64,000 bases of DNA from NCBI GenBank assembly GCA_040386775.1, contig JAZKEU010000018.1, forward strand, positions 1 through 64,000. Direction: 5' to 3'. This document shows positions 1 to 9,265 of this stretch, piece after piece. Below the pieces are notes generated by a model. The model was not told the DNA's origin. It did not search any database and saw nothing but the letters and a program-made list of their open reading frames with translations. Both the position numbers and the translations under genes were made by a program. How positions within the stretch are numbered: the stretch's first letter is position 1; every line of letters starts with the position of its first letter. This stretch comes from Bdellovibrionota bacterium. Lineage in GTDB: Bacteria; Bdellovibrionota; Bdellovibrionia; Bdellovibrionales; JAEYZS01.

Positions 1-43
1 TTTTCCAAAGATTTGCGTCATACCGACGCAAATCTTTGGAAAA
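1..43. repeat. Perfect 19-bp inverted repeat (hairpin) at window edge
   Basis: Positions 1-19 are the exact reverse complement of 25-43, with a 5-base loop (atacc). The left arm begins at the window edge, so the repeat may be longer. No T-run follows the stem directly, but a weaker gapped stem (aaaagg/cctttt) and a run of seven T lie at 39-71. It may terminate transcription of a gene to the left, or be a dispersed hairpin. The rest of 44-201 holds only the leader of the next gene. Confidence 0.6.
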
Positions 44-201
44 GGTGCGGCTCACGTTTTGGCCTTTTTTTGTCACTTACCATGTAGTATTAATCACTTA
101 GAAGCCTTCAAACCCCTCTAAAATCGATCTCAAAAGGGCACCTTACTTGCTATAAAAACCATAGGTAGTTTTCCCTGAAATGACGGGGTTTAGAGGTTAG
201 C

Positions 202-1770
202 ATGGTACGCTTAGCACTTTTGATAGTTGGTTTACTAGGGATGTTCCTGCTCAATGCATGCAGCGGGAGCGCTCGCGATACAACTAATTTGGATACAAAA
301 GACGCAGTTTACCTGCAGACAGGTAAGTTCACGGGGACACTTGAGCGTGTTTCAGTTGCTGAATACGATGAGAGTAAACAAGCAGTAGTTAAAAAAGAAC
401 AAACTCCAATCTTCAATGTCGAAGATTCTATAATCGAAGTTGATTGGGATAGCAAAAAAGTAAAAATAGAAACCAAACTTGTTGGCGAAGTTAATGATCT
501 AGATCAAGACAAAAAATCAGAATCCATCCTTCTTGAAGGTCAATTCAACGACGAAGGTATCGCTTATTTATTCCCAACAAATGCTAAGGGTAAAGAAGTC
601 AGAGCTCTCGGTGGTCTTCGTTGCAAAGATAATATGTGCGAAAAATTAACGATTGATTTAGGCGCTGATATAAAAAGAGATGGAAAAGTTGCTTTCGAAC
701 AAGAGCAAATGGACATTAAAAACCCATCACCTCTCAAAATAGAAATTCCAGAGGCTACTGGTGGTAGTGGAACAGAAGAAATTTATGAGCCAGAAAGTTC
801 AGGGGCTAGAAACACAGGAGCACCTACAAAAGGAAAAGACGCTAAGGCCGAACTTGAAGCAAAGAAAAAAGAAGAGGCAAAAAGATTAGAAGCCGAGAAA
901 AAAGCAGCTGAGCTAGAAGCTGCAGCAGACAGTGATGAAACCGAAGAAATTTATGAACCAGGTGTTCCTTCAAATCTTCCTTCGATATTAAGACCAGAAA
1001 TTAGGGACAGACCAGATCAAGCAGAAGTTAGGCTAAACGATTATTCAGAATCAAAACTTTTCCCGTACAACTTGGGAGATAAATATCCTGCCAAAGCGCA
1101 AGGTTTTTACTCTTTCTGCTCTAAAAAAGATTCAAATTGCAAACCTGGAACTTTGGTAAAAGGTTTAGATGTTGCGATTGATGGTGTAGGGAATCTTGTT
1201 AAAAGACTCGGGTTCACATCAGCTGATCGTAGTGACAAACGTTATTATGGAAGCGGATTGCTAGTTAAAAATATCGAAGAAGTTGGAAAAGAGTATGCAA
1301 AGAAATTTCCAAATGAAACATTTATGATAGATGATTTAGCTCAAAAAGCGGGAGGACCTATTTATCAGTACGATAAAAAGGGAAAAATAAAAAAATATAA
1401 AAATGGAAAAAATAAAATGGCCCACGTTTCACACCAAAATGGTTTGGATGTGGATATTAGTCTACCAAGAAAAAATCCAAAGAATACAAAGAATCCATTT
1501 AATTATGAGTACGCGAAAGCTTGGGAAATCATTAAAAGTTTTGTAAAATTTGGTTATGTGGACGTGATTTTCTTAAACGCAAAACGAATAGAAGAGATGT
1601 GCAGTTACTTAAAGAGGTCTGGCGAAAAAGATTATCAAAAAACTTTTGGGCATTTATATAAAGAATCGGGGCACACAACTCATATGCATGTGCGATTGAA
1701 ATGCACCCATCACAATATAGGCTGTAATATAGCGGAATATGACAAACCTAGATACGGTGTCTGCAAATAA
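202..1770 (+). CDS. Lipoprotein with C-terminal MepA-like murein endopeptidase (M74) domain
   Basis: A likely peptidoglycan hydrolase of the penicillin-insensitive murein endopeptidase (MepA, peptidase M74) type, which cuts D-Ala-meso-DAP cross-links in the periplasm. The N terminus is a lipoprotein signal peptide with lipobox LNAC, so Cys20 would be lipidated. Residues about 21-190 are an unassigned domain. Residues 190-255 are a low-complexity linker with an Ala/Glu/Lys-rich coiled coil (about 213-242), flanked by two copies of TEEIYEP (191-197, 247-253). The catalytic domain fills the last 230 residues and carries the zinc motifs HQNGLDVD (His411, Asp418) and HMH (His494, His496). E. coli MepA is about half this length. 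A GAGG ribosome site precedes the ATG. The fold call is firm; the N-terminal part is unknown. Confidence 0.85.
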   Translation: MVRLALLIVGLLGMFLLNACSGSARDTTNLDTKDAVYLQTGKFTGTLERVSVAEYDESKQAVVKKEQTPIFNVEDSIIEVDWDSKKVKIETKLVGEVNDLDQDKKSESILLEGQFNDEGIAYLFPTNAKGKEVRALGGLRCKDNMCEKLTIDLGADIKRDGKVAFEQEQMDIKNPSPLKIEIPEATGGSGTEEIYEPESSGARNTGAPTKGKDAKAELEAKKKEEAKRLEAEKKAAELEAAADSDETEEIYEPGVPSNLPSILRPEIRDRPDQAEVRLNDYSESKLFPYNLGDKYPAKAQGFYSFCSKKDSNCKPGTLVKGLDVAIDGVGNLVKRLGFTSADRSDKRYYGSGLLVKNIEEVGKEYAKKFPNETFMIDDLAQKAGGPIYQYDKKGKIKKYKNGKNKMAHVSHQNGLDVDISLPRKNPKNTKNPFNYEYAKAWEIIKSFVKFGYVDVIFLNAKRIEEMCSYLKRSGEKDYQKTFGHLYKESGHTTHMHVRLKCTHHNIGCNIAEYDKPRYGVCK

Positions 1771-1795
1771 AAAAGGCTCCTCTCGGAGCCTTTCC
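1771..1795 (+). terminator. Intrinsic terminator after the MepA-like gene
   Basis: A 9-bp stem aaaggctcc / ggagccttt (1772-1780, 1785-1793) with a tctc loop begins directly after the stop codon. The T-tract is short (three T). Confidence 0.75.
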
Positions 1796-1814
1796 ATTAA
1801 TAAGAAAGGTACTT

Positions 1815-3674
1815 ATGATTTCGTATAATAAATTTACATTGGTACTTTTATTGTCAATGTATATGAGTATTGTGTTTTCTGAGAGAGCATTTTCAAGCCA
1901 ATGTTCAAGTTTATTTGGAACTACAAAATCATCAACCTCGTTGATTTTGGGCACAGAAAGGAAACTAGCTATTGTTTCACTAGATCAATTGTTGAGTGCT
2001 GATCCAAGGTCACTTTCGAATAGTGAAAAAGCTATTTTTGCCAAAGCCGCTGATTATGTGGGAAATCATGATCCACAAATTGCGATTGAGCTTTTAGCAT
2101 TGGGTGTAGCCAAAGAACAAATTATTAAATTGATGGTGCCCATTGTAACAAAACAACTTAAAAATCTTGAATCCCGAACACCAACGCTAAACCTCACCCA
2201 TCACACACCTTCAACTCAATTATCTATAAGATCTCAAAGTCCAAAAACATTGAAAGATTTTGCAGAAGTTTACGGCTTAGATGGAGAACGAACTATAATT
2301 TCAACACTTGTTGGTTACAGACAATCCCCTTTAAGAGAAGGAATAGATCCAGCACATGTGTTAAAAGCGGCCATGGTGATTGGAGATCGAAACCTAATTG
2401 ACCGTGCATTTCGACAAGCTTTAAAGTTTGGAAATTTCAATGAGCTTACGGCCGTTGCGGCTGAAACAAAAAACAACTCTGCCCTAATTCAGTTGGGTAG
2501 ATTAAGTATAGTAAGATTTCTTTATTTTGAGCGAAATCACAATTGGTTATCAGATGGATTGCGTTCACTTTCTGAGGTAACAGGCGCCGATAGACAATAT
2601 GTAGAGCAAATGCTTTATGATCTTTATGATCTTATGCGTTCGCCAGAAATTTTAGCTGGCGATGCTATGCGTTTTACAGAGAATTCAAACGATGCTGATA
2701 AAATATCAAATTACTACGATGTGGCAGCGGATGTGTTGGTTGCAACTCTTCCCAAATTGCAACGAATGCACGGTGATTCTTCTGCAAGATTTCGCTATCT
2801 CTACATGAGAACAAATGATCATCGTTATGTGGATCGAGTTCATAAATTCTTAAGAGATCTTATAAAAAATCAGGAAAATATCGGTTTGTTGTCTGAGGCA
2901 GTAATTCAAATTGAGAGTTCCGCAACTCTTCTTCATATCGCTCGTACCGCAGAAGCATACTCTCTGAAGGTTGATAAAAAAGGAGATGAAATGGAGAAGC
3001 ATTTTTTTGTTCTCGGAGCAATGAGAGTAGCCCGCAGCGCATTTGTGATGTCTGCTGATCTTAATGAAATAAAAAATTATACTGCTCGTGTTTTGACTGA
3101 TCCACGCTTTAACAAACGATCTCCTATAGGATTTGAAAGTGGAGAGCAATCACTCCTAGCTCCTAAGGAGGTTGTGGAGTTGTTTCGTTCTTATCTCGCG
3201 GATCCTAAACAAATTTCTGAATCTACGAAAGTAAGTGATCTGAATGAGTTAAAATCTTGGCTAAAAACTTATGATTATTATATTAATGATCTTAATTATT
3301 GGAATAAAAATAACAATGAAGTGCGTGCTTCGAGTAAGATTTTCTTTGATGTGGAGTTCCGCCATGAGAAAGAATCTATCCAAATTTTTCTAAAAAATGG
3401 AGAAGGCGCTTCACCAGAAAAAATTCTTGAATTCAAAACCATAGGGCAAGAAAAACTAAAAATCGGTGCGTATTGGGAGGCAATGAGTAATTTCATTGCG
3501 GCTCGAGATCTAAATGGCTTAGAGCAAACGTATATTGCGATGATGACAAAAGGTCGTCCACTTGATGCCGTATATGTTGCATTTGCCATGGAGTGGATCA
3601 GCACAGGGTATTCTCCTTTTAAAAGCATAAAATCTATTTCTAACAATGAGACCCATCTTTTAATTGGCAATTAA
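1815..3674 (+). CDS. Large secreted alpha-helical protein, unknown function (paralogue of 60162-61946)
   Basis: Unknown function. A signal peptide (about residues 1-28) is followed at once by C30-S-S-L-F. The rest looks like a long alpha-helical repeat or solenoid, without any motif I recognise. It aligns by eye along its whole length with the product of 60162-61946. Shared blocks include an IELLALGV/IQQLLKMGL segment near residue 100, GRLSIVRFLYF versus GRISITKFLLF, RSPEIL versus KSPEIF, and near the C terminus GRPLDAVYVAF versus GRGLDAVYAAF. The two genes therefore form a family. The ATG has an AAAGG ribosome site. It is probably transcribed alone, because a terminator lies just upstream. 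Confidence 0.8.
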   Translation: MISYNKFTLVLLLSMYMSIVFSERAFSSQCSSLFGTTKSSTSLILGTERKLAIVSLDQLLSADPRSLSNSEKAIFAKAADYVGNHDPQIAIELLALGVAKEQIIKLMVPIVTKQLKNLESRTPTLNLTHHTPSTQLSIRSQSPKTLKDFAEVYGLDGERTIISTLVGYRQSPLREGIDPAHVLKAAMVIGDRNLIDRAFRQALKFGNFNELTAVAAETKNNSALIQLGRLSIVRFLYFERNHNWLSDGLRSLSEVTGADRQYVEQMLYDLYDLMRSPEILAGDAMRFTENSNDADKISNYYDVAADVLVATLPKLQRMHGDSSARFRYLYMRTNDHRYVDRVHKFLRDLIKNQENIGLLSEAVIQIESSATLLHIARTAEAYSLKVDKKGDEMEKHFFVLGAMRVARSAFVMSADLNEIKNYTARVLTDPRFNKRSPIGFESGEQSLLAPKEVVELFRSYLADPKQISESTKVSDLNELKSWLKTYDYYINDLNYWNKNNNEVRASSKIFFDVEFRHEKESIQIFLKNGEGASPEKILEFKTIGQEKLKIGAYWEAMSNFIAARDLNGLEQTYIAMMTKGRPLDAVYVAFAMEWISTGYSPFKSIKSISNNETHLLIGN

Positions 3675-3732
3675 GAGCTTGTTTTATAACCAAGATGTTT
3701 TCAAATGGATGCTGACTTGATATTTTTTCTAG

Positions 3733-3768
3733 TGAAAAATTGCCCACACCTAACAAAAGATGTGGGCA
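3733..3768 (-). terminator. Intrinsic terminator of the RND operon; copy 1 of a dispersed element
   Basis: An 8-bp stem, tgcccaca / tgtgggca (3741-3748, 3761-3768), has a T-run on the minus strand, just past the end of the RND gene. A very similar sequence lies downstream of another minus-strand gene at 52111-52157. Confidence 0.7.
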
Positions 3769-3792
3769 TTAGTAAGCGATTCAATCTAAATA

Positions 3793-6700
3793 TTAAATCG
3801 TATGATCATGACTCTTATCAGAACCATTAGAAACTTTGGTGTGCTTTAAATCCAATTTTGCATTTGGATCTGCAGGCGCCACAATTTTCTTCACCGTAGC
3901 GAGTGACCAAACTCTAAATCTCTCTAAGTAAGTGTAAGCAGCCGGTACAACCACTAACGTGAGCAATGTCGAGCTGATCAATCCACCGATGGCTGCGATT
4001 CCCATACTTGTTCTTTGTTTAGAAGCTTCGTTCAATCCAATTGCTAGCGGAATCATACCGGCAACGAGGGCAATCGTCGTCATCAAGATCGGTCTTAATC
4101 TTACGCGACCAGCTTCGATCAAGGCTTGTGATCTATCTACACCTTTTTGCACGAGCTGGTTCGTATAATCGACCAGCAAGATGGAGTTCTTGGTCGAGAC
4201 TCCGAGGAGCATGATGATCCCGATCCACGAGAAGATATTTAAGGATTCATTCATGAGTAACAACGCAAAGAATGATCCTGAAATCGCAAGTGGTAAGGCC
4301 AGCATGATCGTAAATGGCGTAATGAACGATTCATATAAACTTGCTAGCACAAAGTAAATGAAGAGCACGCCTAAGCTCAATGCGATCATCATGTTCACGC
4401 CCAGCTCTTGGAAGTTCTCTGCTTGACCAACAAACACGAAGCCCATTCCATCTGGCAACTTTGTATCCTCGTCCACAGTTAACATCTTTGTCACTTCTGC
4501 GATGATATCGCCAAAACCTGCGCCGGGAGCAACGTCACCATTGATTTGCACATAGCGAATTCTATTTTGTCGAGTCACTTTAGAAGGACCAACAGTTTCA
4601 ATGGGCTCTGCTAATCTATTGAGAGGAACTAATTTTCCGTTGATGTTCGGAATGTAGGTTTCATCAAAGAAGGCTTTTAAATCTCTTTGATCATCTTGCA
4701 ATCTGACACGGATATCATATTCACGATCCGTCTCTCTGAATTTTGCCGGAGTTGCTCCATCCACAAGTGTTCTCATTTCACCGCCAGCCATCAGAGTTGA
4801 AATTCCCAGTTGTTGAAGTTTCGCCTGATCAAACTTCACTTGGAATTCTGGTTTGCCTGGTCGGAAGTTAATATCTGGATCTGAAACTTTTCCACTTTTC
4901 TTAACTTTTTCTAAAACCTTTAGAGCAATTTCTTCGAGTTTCTTTTGATCTGTTCCCGTGATGTTCACATTGAAAGGTCGTAGCCCTCCGCCCACAGCAT
5001 CGTAATCTTTCACGGCTGGAGTGGCGTAAGCATACTCTTTCAGTTGTTCTCTAATTCTTGCCTTCACATCACTCGTGCTTGTGCCTCTTCTTTCTTTGTA
5101 TGGAATAAGTCTGACATAAGTTGTGGAGTTCGAAGCTTCACCATCGGCATTACCCACCATAAGGGCAGAGACAGCAATCTCTCTGTTACTTCTAATGACC
5201 TCATCGACCTTTTGACTAACTTCCGTCATCTTTTCGATACTGGTTCCTGGAGGTAAAGACAAGCTCACCATGAATTCACCTGAGTCTTGCGGTGGTAAGA
5301 ATGTTTTGGTTACAAAACTTGCTGCCACAATACTGATTATGAAAATCCCTAAACTCATACTTAAAGTTTTAAGCGGATGGACAATGACCCATTTGATTAC
5401 CTTTTCGTATACGTTCTCGAGCCAAGTTTGGAATCTATCAAAAGGCATTAATAAATTTCTTTTGATAAATCCAGGGTTAGAGTTGTCATGCTCACTTTTA
5501 CTAGCAAGGTATGCAGAAAGCATCGGTGCAATCGTAAGAGCGTCAAACAAAGAAATGATCATCGCAAAACAGACGGTGAGTCCGAATTCTTTAAAGAACT
5601 GACCAACCACGCCTTGTAAAAATCCAACGGGACCAAACACTGCGATCACGGCAAGAGTTGTTGCGATAACCGCAAGTCTCACTTCCCCGGTTCCTTCCAA
5701 GGCTGCTTTGATTGGAGTTTTCCCCATCTCTAAATGTCTAAAAATATTTTCACGCACAACGATGGCATCATCGATCAAAAGACCTACGGCCAACGTTAAA
5801 GCTAAGAGGCTCATAATGTTGATGGAAAATCCTGCAAAATACATCAGAATGAACGCGCCAATCAATGAGTTCGGCAACGCCAGTGAAGTGATCAAAGTCG
5901 ATCTTCCGCTTCCTAAGAAGAAGAACACAACGATTACGGCAAGTAAAATTCCAATCAAAATAGTTTCGGTTACGTCGTAGACGTTATCGCGTACAGGCTT
6001 GGCCCCATCTCTCACTGTCGCTAAGGTCGCCCCGTTAAAGTCTTTTCCAATTTGTAAATTGATGGCATTGATTTTTTTGGTGAGGTTATCAACTACTGCA
6101 ATTGTATTGGAGCCCGATTGTTTAAAAGCTTGAATAAATAATGATTTTTCACCATTGATGTAAGCTCTGGTTGTTTCATCTTCGAGTGTATCTTTGACTA
6201 CTCCAAGATCTTTTACAGTTACAGGTACGTCATTGCCCACAAAATTTAAAACAATATCTTTTAATTCTTCGATTTTTAAGAACTGCCCCATGGCTCTATA
6301 AACCATCTCACTTTGGGAGTCATAAGTTTTTCCCAGAGGGACGTTTTCTCCTGAAGCTTTTATTCTTTCGGAAACTTGCGTCGCCGAAATCTCATACTGC
6401 TGTAATTTTTTACGATCTAACTGAACTTGAATTTCTCTTTCTCTGCCACCAAAGATCTGAATCTGGCCCACTTGGTTCACTTGTTCCAATTGAGGCTTAA
6501 TCACTTGATCGGCAAGATCGAAAAGTTTTTCTTCAGATAAACCTTTAGCCGTGAGAGACACGATCAGAATCGGTTGATCGGCAGGATCCACGCGTCTAAT
6601 GATGGGTTCATCGATATCATCGGGGAGATTTCTTTTTGCTCGAGTCACTGCAGTTCTAATCTGATCTTCCGCGTACTTGATGTCGACGTCCAAATTGAAT

Positions 6701-6981
6701 TCCGTAACAACGGTACCAACACCTTCTTGAGCAATGGCATTCAGACGCTTAATGCCTGAAATTGTACTGATCTCATCTTCTAACGGCTTTGCAATGAGAG
6801 TCTCAATCTCTGCGGGGCCTGCGCCACGATAAGGTACGTTCACCACCACAACAGGGAAGGTCACATCTGGGAATAAATCCACCGGCATGCGTTTTAGAAA
6901 TAAAACTCCGGCAACCAGCATGAGGATTATAACGCTTGTAATAAATACGGGTCTTTTTATAGAAAGGTCTGCGAGATTCAT
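3793..6981 (-). CDS. RND (AcrB/HAE1-type) inner-membrane efflux pump
   Basis: An inner-membrane proton-driven efflux pump of the resistance-nodulation-division superfamily, expelling drugs or other hydrophobic compounds through a TolC-like channel. At 1062 residues it has the usual length. It starts with the typical cytoplasmic MNLADLSIKRPVF segment before TM1. It has the two large periplasmic loops and keeps the proton-relay pair Asp404-Asp405 (LLIDDAIVVREN), which matches AcrB Asp407-Asp408. It is the third gene of a tight tetR-OMF-RND operon; its ATG is 1 base past the OMF stop and its ribosome site (GAGGGG) lies in the end of the OMF gene. No periplasmic adaptor (AcrA/MFP) gene is in the operon or elsewhere in the window, so one must come from elsewhere. 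Confidence 0.95.
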   Translation of the reverse strand: MNLADLSIKRPVFITSVIILMLVAGVLFLKRMPVDLFPDVTFPVVVVNVPYRGAGPAEIETLIAKPLEDEISTISGIKRLNAIAQEGVGTVVTEFNLDVDIKYAEDQIRTAVTRAKRNLPDDIDEPIIRRVDPADQPILIVSLTAKGLSEEKLFDLADQVIKPQLEQVNQVGQIQIFGGREREIQVQLDRKKLQQYEISATQVSERIKASGENVPLGKTYDSQSEMVYRAMGQFLKIEELKDIVLNFVGNDVPVTVKDLGVVKDTLEDETTRAYINGEKSLFIQAFKQSGSNTIAVVDNLTKKINAINLQIGKDFNGATLATVRDGAKPVRDNVYDVTETILIGILLAVIVVFFFLGSGRSTLITSLALPNSLIGAFILMYFAGFSINIMSLLALTLAVGLLIDDAIVVRENIFRHLEMGKTPIKAALEGTGEVRLAVIATTLAVIAVFGPVGFLQGVVGQFFKEFGLTVCFAMIISLFDALTIAPMLSAYLASKSEHDNSNPGFIKRNLLMPFDRFQTWLENVYEKVIKWVIVHPLKTLSMSLGIFIISIVAASFVTKTFLPPQDSGEFMVSLSLPPGTSIEKMTEVSQKVDEVIRSNREIAVSALMVGNADGEASNSTTYVRLIPYKERRGTSTSDVKARIREQLKEYAYATPAVKDYDAVGGGLRPFNVNITGTDQKKLEEIALKVLEKVKKSGKVSDPDINFRPGKPEFQVKFDQAKLQQLGISTLMAGGEMRTLVDGATPAKFRETDREYDIRVRLQDDQRDLKAFFDETYIPNINGKLVPLNRLAEPIETVGPSKVTRQNRIRYVQINGDVAPGAGFGDIIAEVTKMLTVDEDTKLPDGMGFVFVGQAENFQELGVNMMIALSLGVLFIYFVLASLYESFITPFTIMLALPLAISGSFFALLLMNESLNIFSWIGIIMLLGVSTKNSILLVDYTNQLVQKGVDRSQALIEAGRVRLRPILMTTIALVAGMIPLAIGLNEASKQRTSMGIAAIGGLISSTLLTLVVVPAAYTYLERFRVWSLATVKKIVAPADPNAKLDLKHTKVSNGSDKSHDHTI

Positions 6982-6982
6982 A

Positions 6983-8407
6983 TTATTCCCCTCTGTACTG
7001 TTGTAGCTGTGTAAGAAGCGTATTCAATTCGGCTTCTGTTTTAATTTTTGTTAATTGCGCTGTTAAGTAATCTTGTTCAAACTGGAGAACTTGGAAAAAT
7101 GTTGTTCTTCCTCTATCGTGTCTTTTTCTTTCAGTTTGAGATTTTATTCTCTGTGATTCTTCAAGAGTGGAAACCAGTTTCAATCTCAAATTTGCATTTT
7201 CAATCTTTGCTATCAGGTTATTATAATCTCGCTCTTGTTCTTGAGCTTTTCTTCTAAAGGCAAGATCTGCAGCTTGTGCTTCCAATTTGTAACCTTCGAT
7301 GACGTCACTAGATTTTCCAAAAGCCAAAGGCATTACAAATTTTACGCCCACAGAATAAACCGGATGGTTGTCGGCCATAGACTCATCTTTAGCTTCATCT
7401 TTATCTACATCAAGGCCGGTCCAAGCGTATTTACCGTAGAGATCAAGAGTAGGACGATTTCTTTCTTTGCCGAGTAAGCTTGTTGCTTTGGCAGCCTCGG
7501 CTTGTTTGCTTGCCGCTCTCACTTCGTCAGACCACGTTTGTTCGGAGAAATTTTTTTTATTGAATACAGGCAATGTTGGCGCATCCAGCAATTCGGTCAC
7601 GGTTTCTGAATTTTCGCCTTTCAAAGAATTAAAGGCACGAGCTGCTGCTTTTTCTGCATCTAGAGCGTTGAGATATTCTAACTCTCTCAATTCATAAGCC
7701 GCTTTTGTTTGGTAGTAGTCACTTGACTCGCCTAAACCCTGGTCCAATCTTTTTTTAGACCAGCCTCTGAGTTTCTCTGCGACTCCCATACTTTCTTTAA
7801 AGGCGGCCACTGTTTTTTTGGTGAAGTAAAGATTGTGGTAGGTATTTTGGGCTTCAATAATAACACCTAAATTTTTTGCTCTCTCCATATATTGTGCGGC
7901 TTGAGCGGCAGCGTTGATCTGCGTTCTTTGCGCGCGTACCTCGCTCCCAAAAAAATTTTTCCATAGGGATTGAGTCAATTCAATCGAAGGGCCAGTCCTG
8001 TAGAAGCCATCATCATAGGGAGCGGGATAACTGAGGGCTGCATTTTCTATAAGATAATAATTTTGGCTGTAAGAAAGTTTCCCCTTCAAACCAATAGGTG
8101 TATTTTGTAGTAAGCTCACAGAGTAGGCTTCGTTGGTACTTTTGGTTCCGGAAGCACTGGGATTTGTTCCTTCTGTTTGGTCTACCGATTTTTGAGCTAC
8201 CACTTCAAGTTGCGGCAGGATCAGAAGAGTTCCTTCCGTAGCTCTCAATTTTGCGCCTTCACTCGCATCCTGCGTAGCTTTGAAAGCCGGGTTATTTTTC
8301 TTTACCTGCTCTAGGTAAGTGTCTAAATTAATTTTTTGCTGTGCGAAGCTAACTGACGCAAAACCTAACATCATCAGTTGAATTTTTATGAGTTTATTTA
8401 TTCTCAT
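6983..8407 (-). CDS. TolC-family outer-membrane efflux protein
   Basis: An outer-membrane channel of the OMF/TolC family that forms the exit duct of the pump encoded next to it. It has a signal peptide ending near SFAQQ, then about 450 residues of long amphipathic helices rich in Ala, Glu and Lys, with the internal-duplication pattern of OMF proteins. It lacks a lipobox. Its ATG overlaps the TetR stop codon (ATGA), which suggests translational coupling, and the pump gene follows within 2 bases. The substrate cannot be inferred. Confidence 0.9.
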   Translation of the reverse strand: MRINKLIKIQLMMLGFASVSFAQQKINLDTYLEQVKKNNPAFKATQDASEGAKLRATEGTLLILPQLEVVAQKSVDQTEGTNPSASGTKSTNEAYSVSLLQNTPIGLKGKLSYSQNYYLIENAALSYPAPYDDGFYRTGPSIELTQSLWKNFFGSEVRAQRTQINAAAQAAQYMERAKNLGVIIEAQNTYHNLYFTKKTVAAFKESMGVAEKLRGWSKKRLDQGLGESSDYYQTKAAYELRELEYLNALDAEKAAARAFNSLKGENSETVTELLDAPTLPVFNKKNFSEQTWSDEVRAASKQAEAAKATSLLGKERNRPTLDLYGKYAWTGLDVDKDEAKDESMADNHPVYSVGVKFVMPLAFGKSSDVIEGYKLEAQAADLAFRRKAQEQERDYNNLIAKIENANLRLKLVSTLEESQRIKSQTERKRHDRGRTTFFQVLQFEQDYLTAQLTKIKTEAELNTLLTQLQQYRGE

Positions 8408-9066
8408 ATATTGCTCTCTTTCGTTACCGCAGAAGTTTTTTCTGTCGCTCTGTTGTCTAAACCGTTAAAAAATATTTCTATTGCAGTGTGGATGAGGGAT
8501 TGTTTTTCTTTTTCGTCTTTCAGAGAAACGCCGAATAGTTTCTTACGCATATTGTCTGTTCTGATCGCATGTTGGATGCCACCCATAAACAGAACGCAAA
8601 CTTGGTTTGCTGCTAAATCAGATCTTAGGTAGCCGGCTTTTTGTCCTTTGGTGATAAAGACAATTAATCTTTCAAACATAGGCACGATGGTCTTTTTAAA
8701 TACCTCCAATACGTGCGGATCAATAGGGTCCATTTCGATATCGCGACGGATGATGCAGCCAACGTCTCCATGCTCGAGATGTTTTGCAACTACACCTTCA
8801 ACAAACATTTTTAGCTTCAGTTTGTATTCTTCTTTAGAAGAGAAGCTTGCAATGTACTTATCAAAGAAGTCTGTCATGTCGCTGACTTCTGTCTCGAGGC
8901 AGGCTTTGTATAAGCCTTCTTTGCCGCCAAAGTGATAACTTACTAGGCTGACGTTAACCCCAGCATCATCTGCGATTTGCTTTACGCTGGTCCCGGTAAA
9001 TCCTAGTTTGGCGAAGAGAGCTTGGGCTGCTCTGATCAGGCAGCCTTTGGTATTGTCTTGTGCCAT
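8404..9066 (-). CDS. TetR-family repressor of the efflux operon
   Basis: A cytoplasmic TetR/AcrR-type repressor. Residues about 8-55 form the helix-turn-helix (LFAKLGFTGTSVKQIADDAG then VNVSLVSYHFGGKEGLY), and the remaining 165 residues are an all-helical ligand domain. It is the first gene of the efflux operon, so pump expression is probably autoregulated and induced by a ligand of this domain. Five operator-like units lie just upstream (9094-9192). Confidence 0.93.
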   Translation of the reverse strand: MAQDNTKGCLIRAAQALFAKLGFTGTSVKQIADDAGVNVSLVSYHFGGKEGLYKACLETEVSDMTDFFDKYIASFSSKEEYKLKLKMFVEGVVAKHLEHGDVGCIIRRDIEMDPIDPHVLEVFKKTIVPMFERLIVFITKGQKAGYLRSDLAANQVCVLFMGGIQHAIRTDNMRKKLFGVSLKDEKEKQSLIHTAIEIFFNGLDNRATEKTSAVTKESNI

Positions 9067-9093
9067 GTATATTCCTTTAAATGGTTAAACTTT

Positions 9094-9192
9094 GAATGCT
9101 CATTTAATCTTATCGAACGATTATTTAAATATATTAAACGATCGTTTGAACTTATTAAACAATCATTTGAAATATTCAAACATTTGTTTGAA
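9094..9192 (-). promoter_or_regulatory. Array of five operator-like palindromes at exact 21-bp spacing
   Basis: Five imperfectly palindromic 15-bp units begin at 9094, 9115, 9136, 9157 and 9178. The unit at 9136 contains the perfect palindrome AAACGATCGTTT, and the last unit has TTCAAACA-TT-TGTTTGAA at 9175-9192. The six-base spacers are also alike (cttatc, tatatt, cttatt, atattc). The 21-bp period is two helical turns, so all units face the same side of the DNA. The location in the tetR leader points to TetR binding, which is inference. Confidence 0.75.
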
Positions 9193-9265
9193 TGCAAGGC
9201 GAAAATCCTATACTTTCATATAGTTAAATTGATCTCAACCTGGGATGGGTGGCTCAAATGGGGCT

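Noticed and set aside
2850-3149. Minus-strand open frames inside the 1815-3674 gene
   Set aside because: They lack ribosome sites and lie opposite a gene with a signal peptide and a paralogue.
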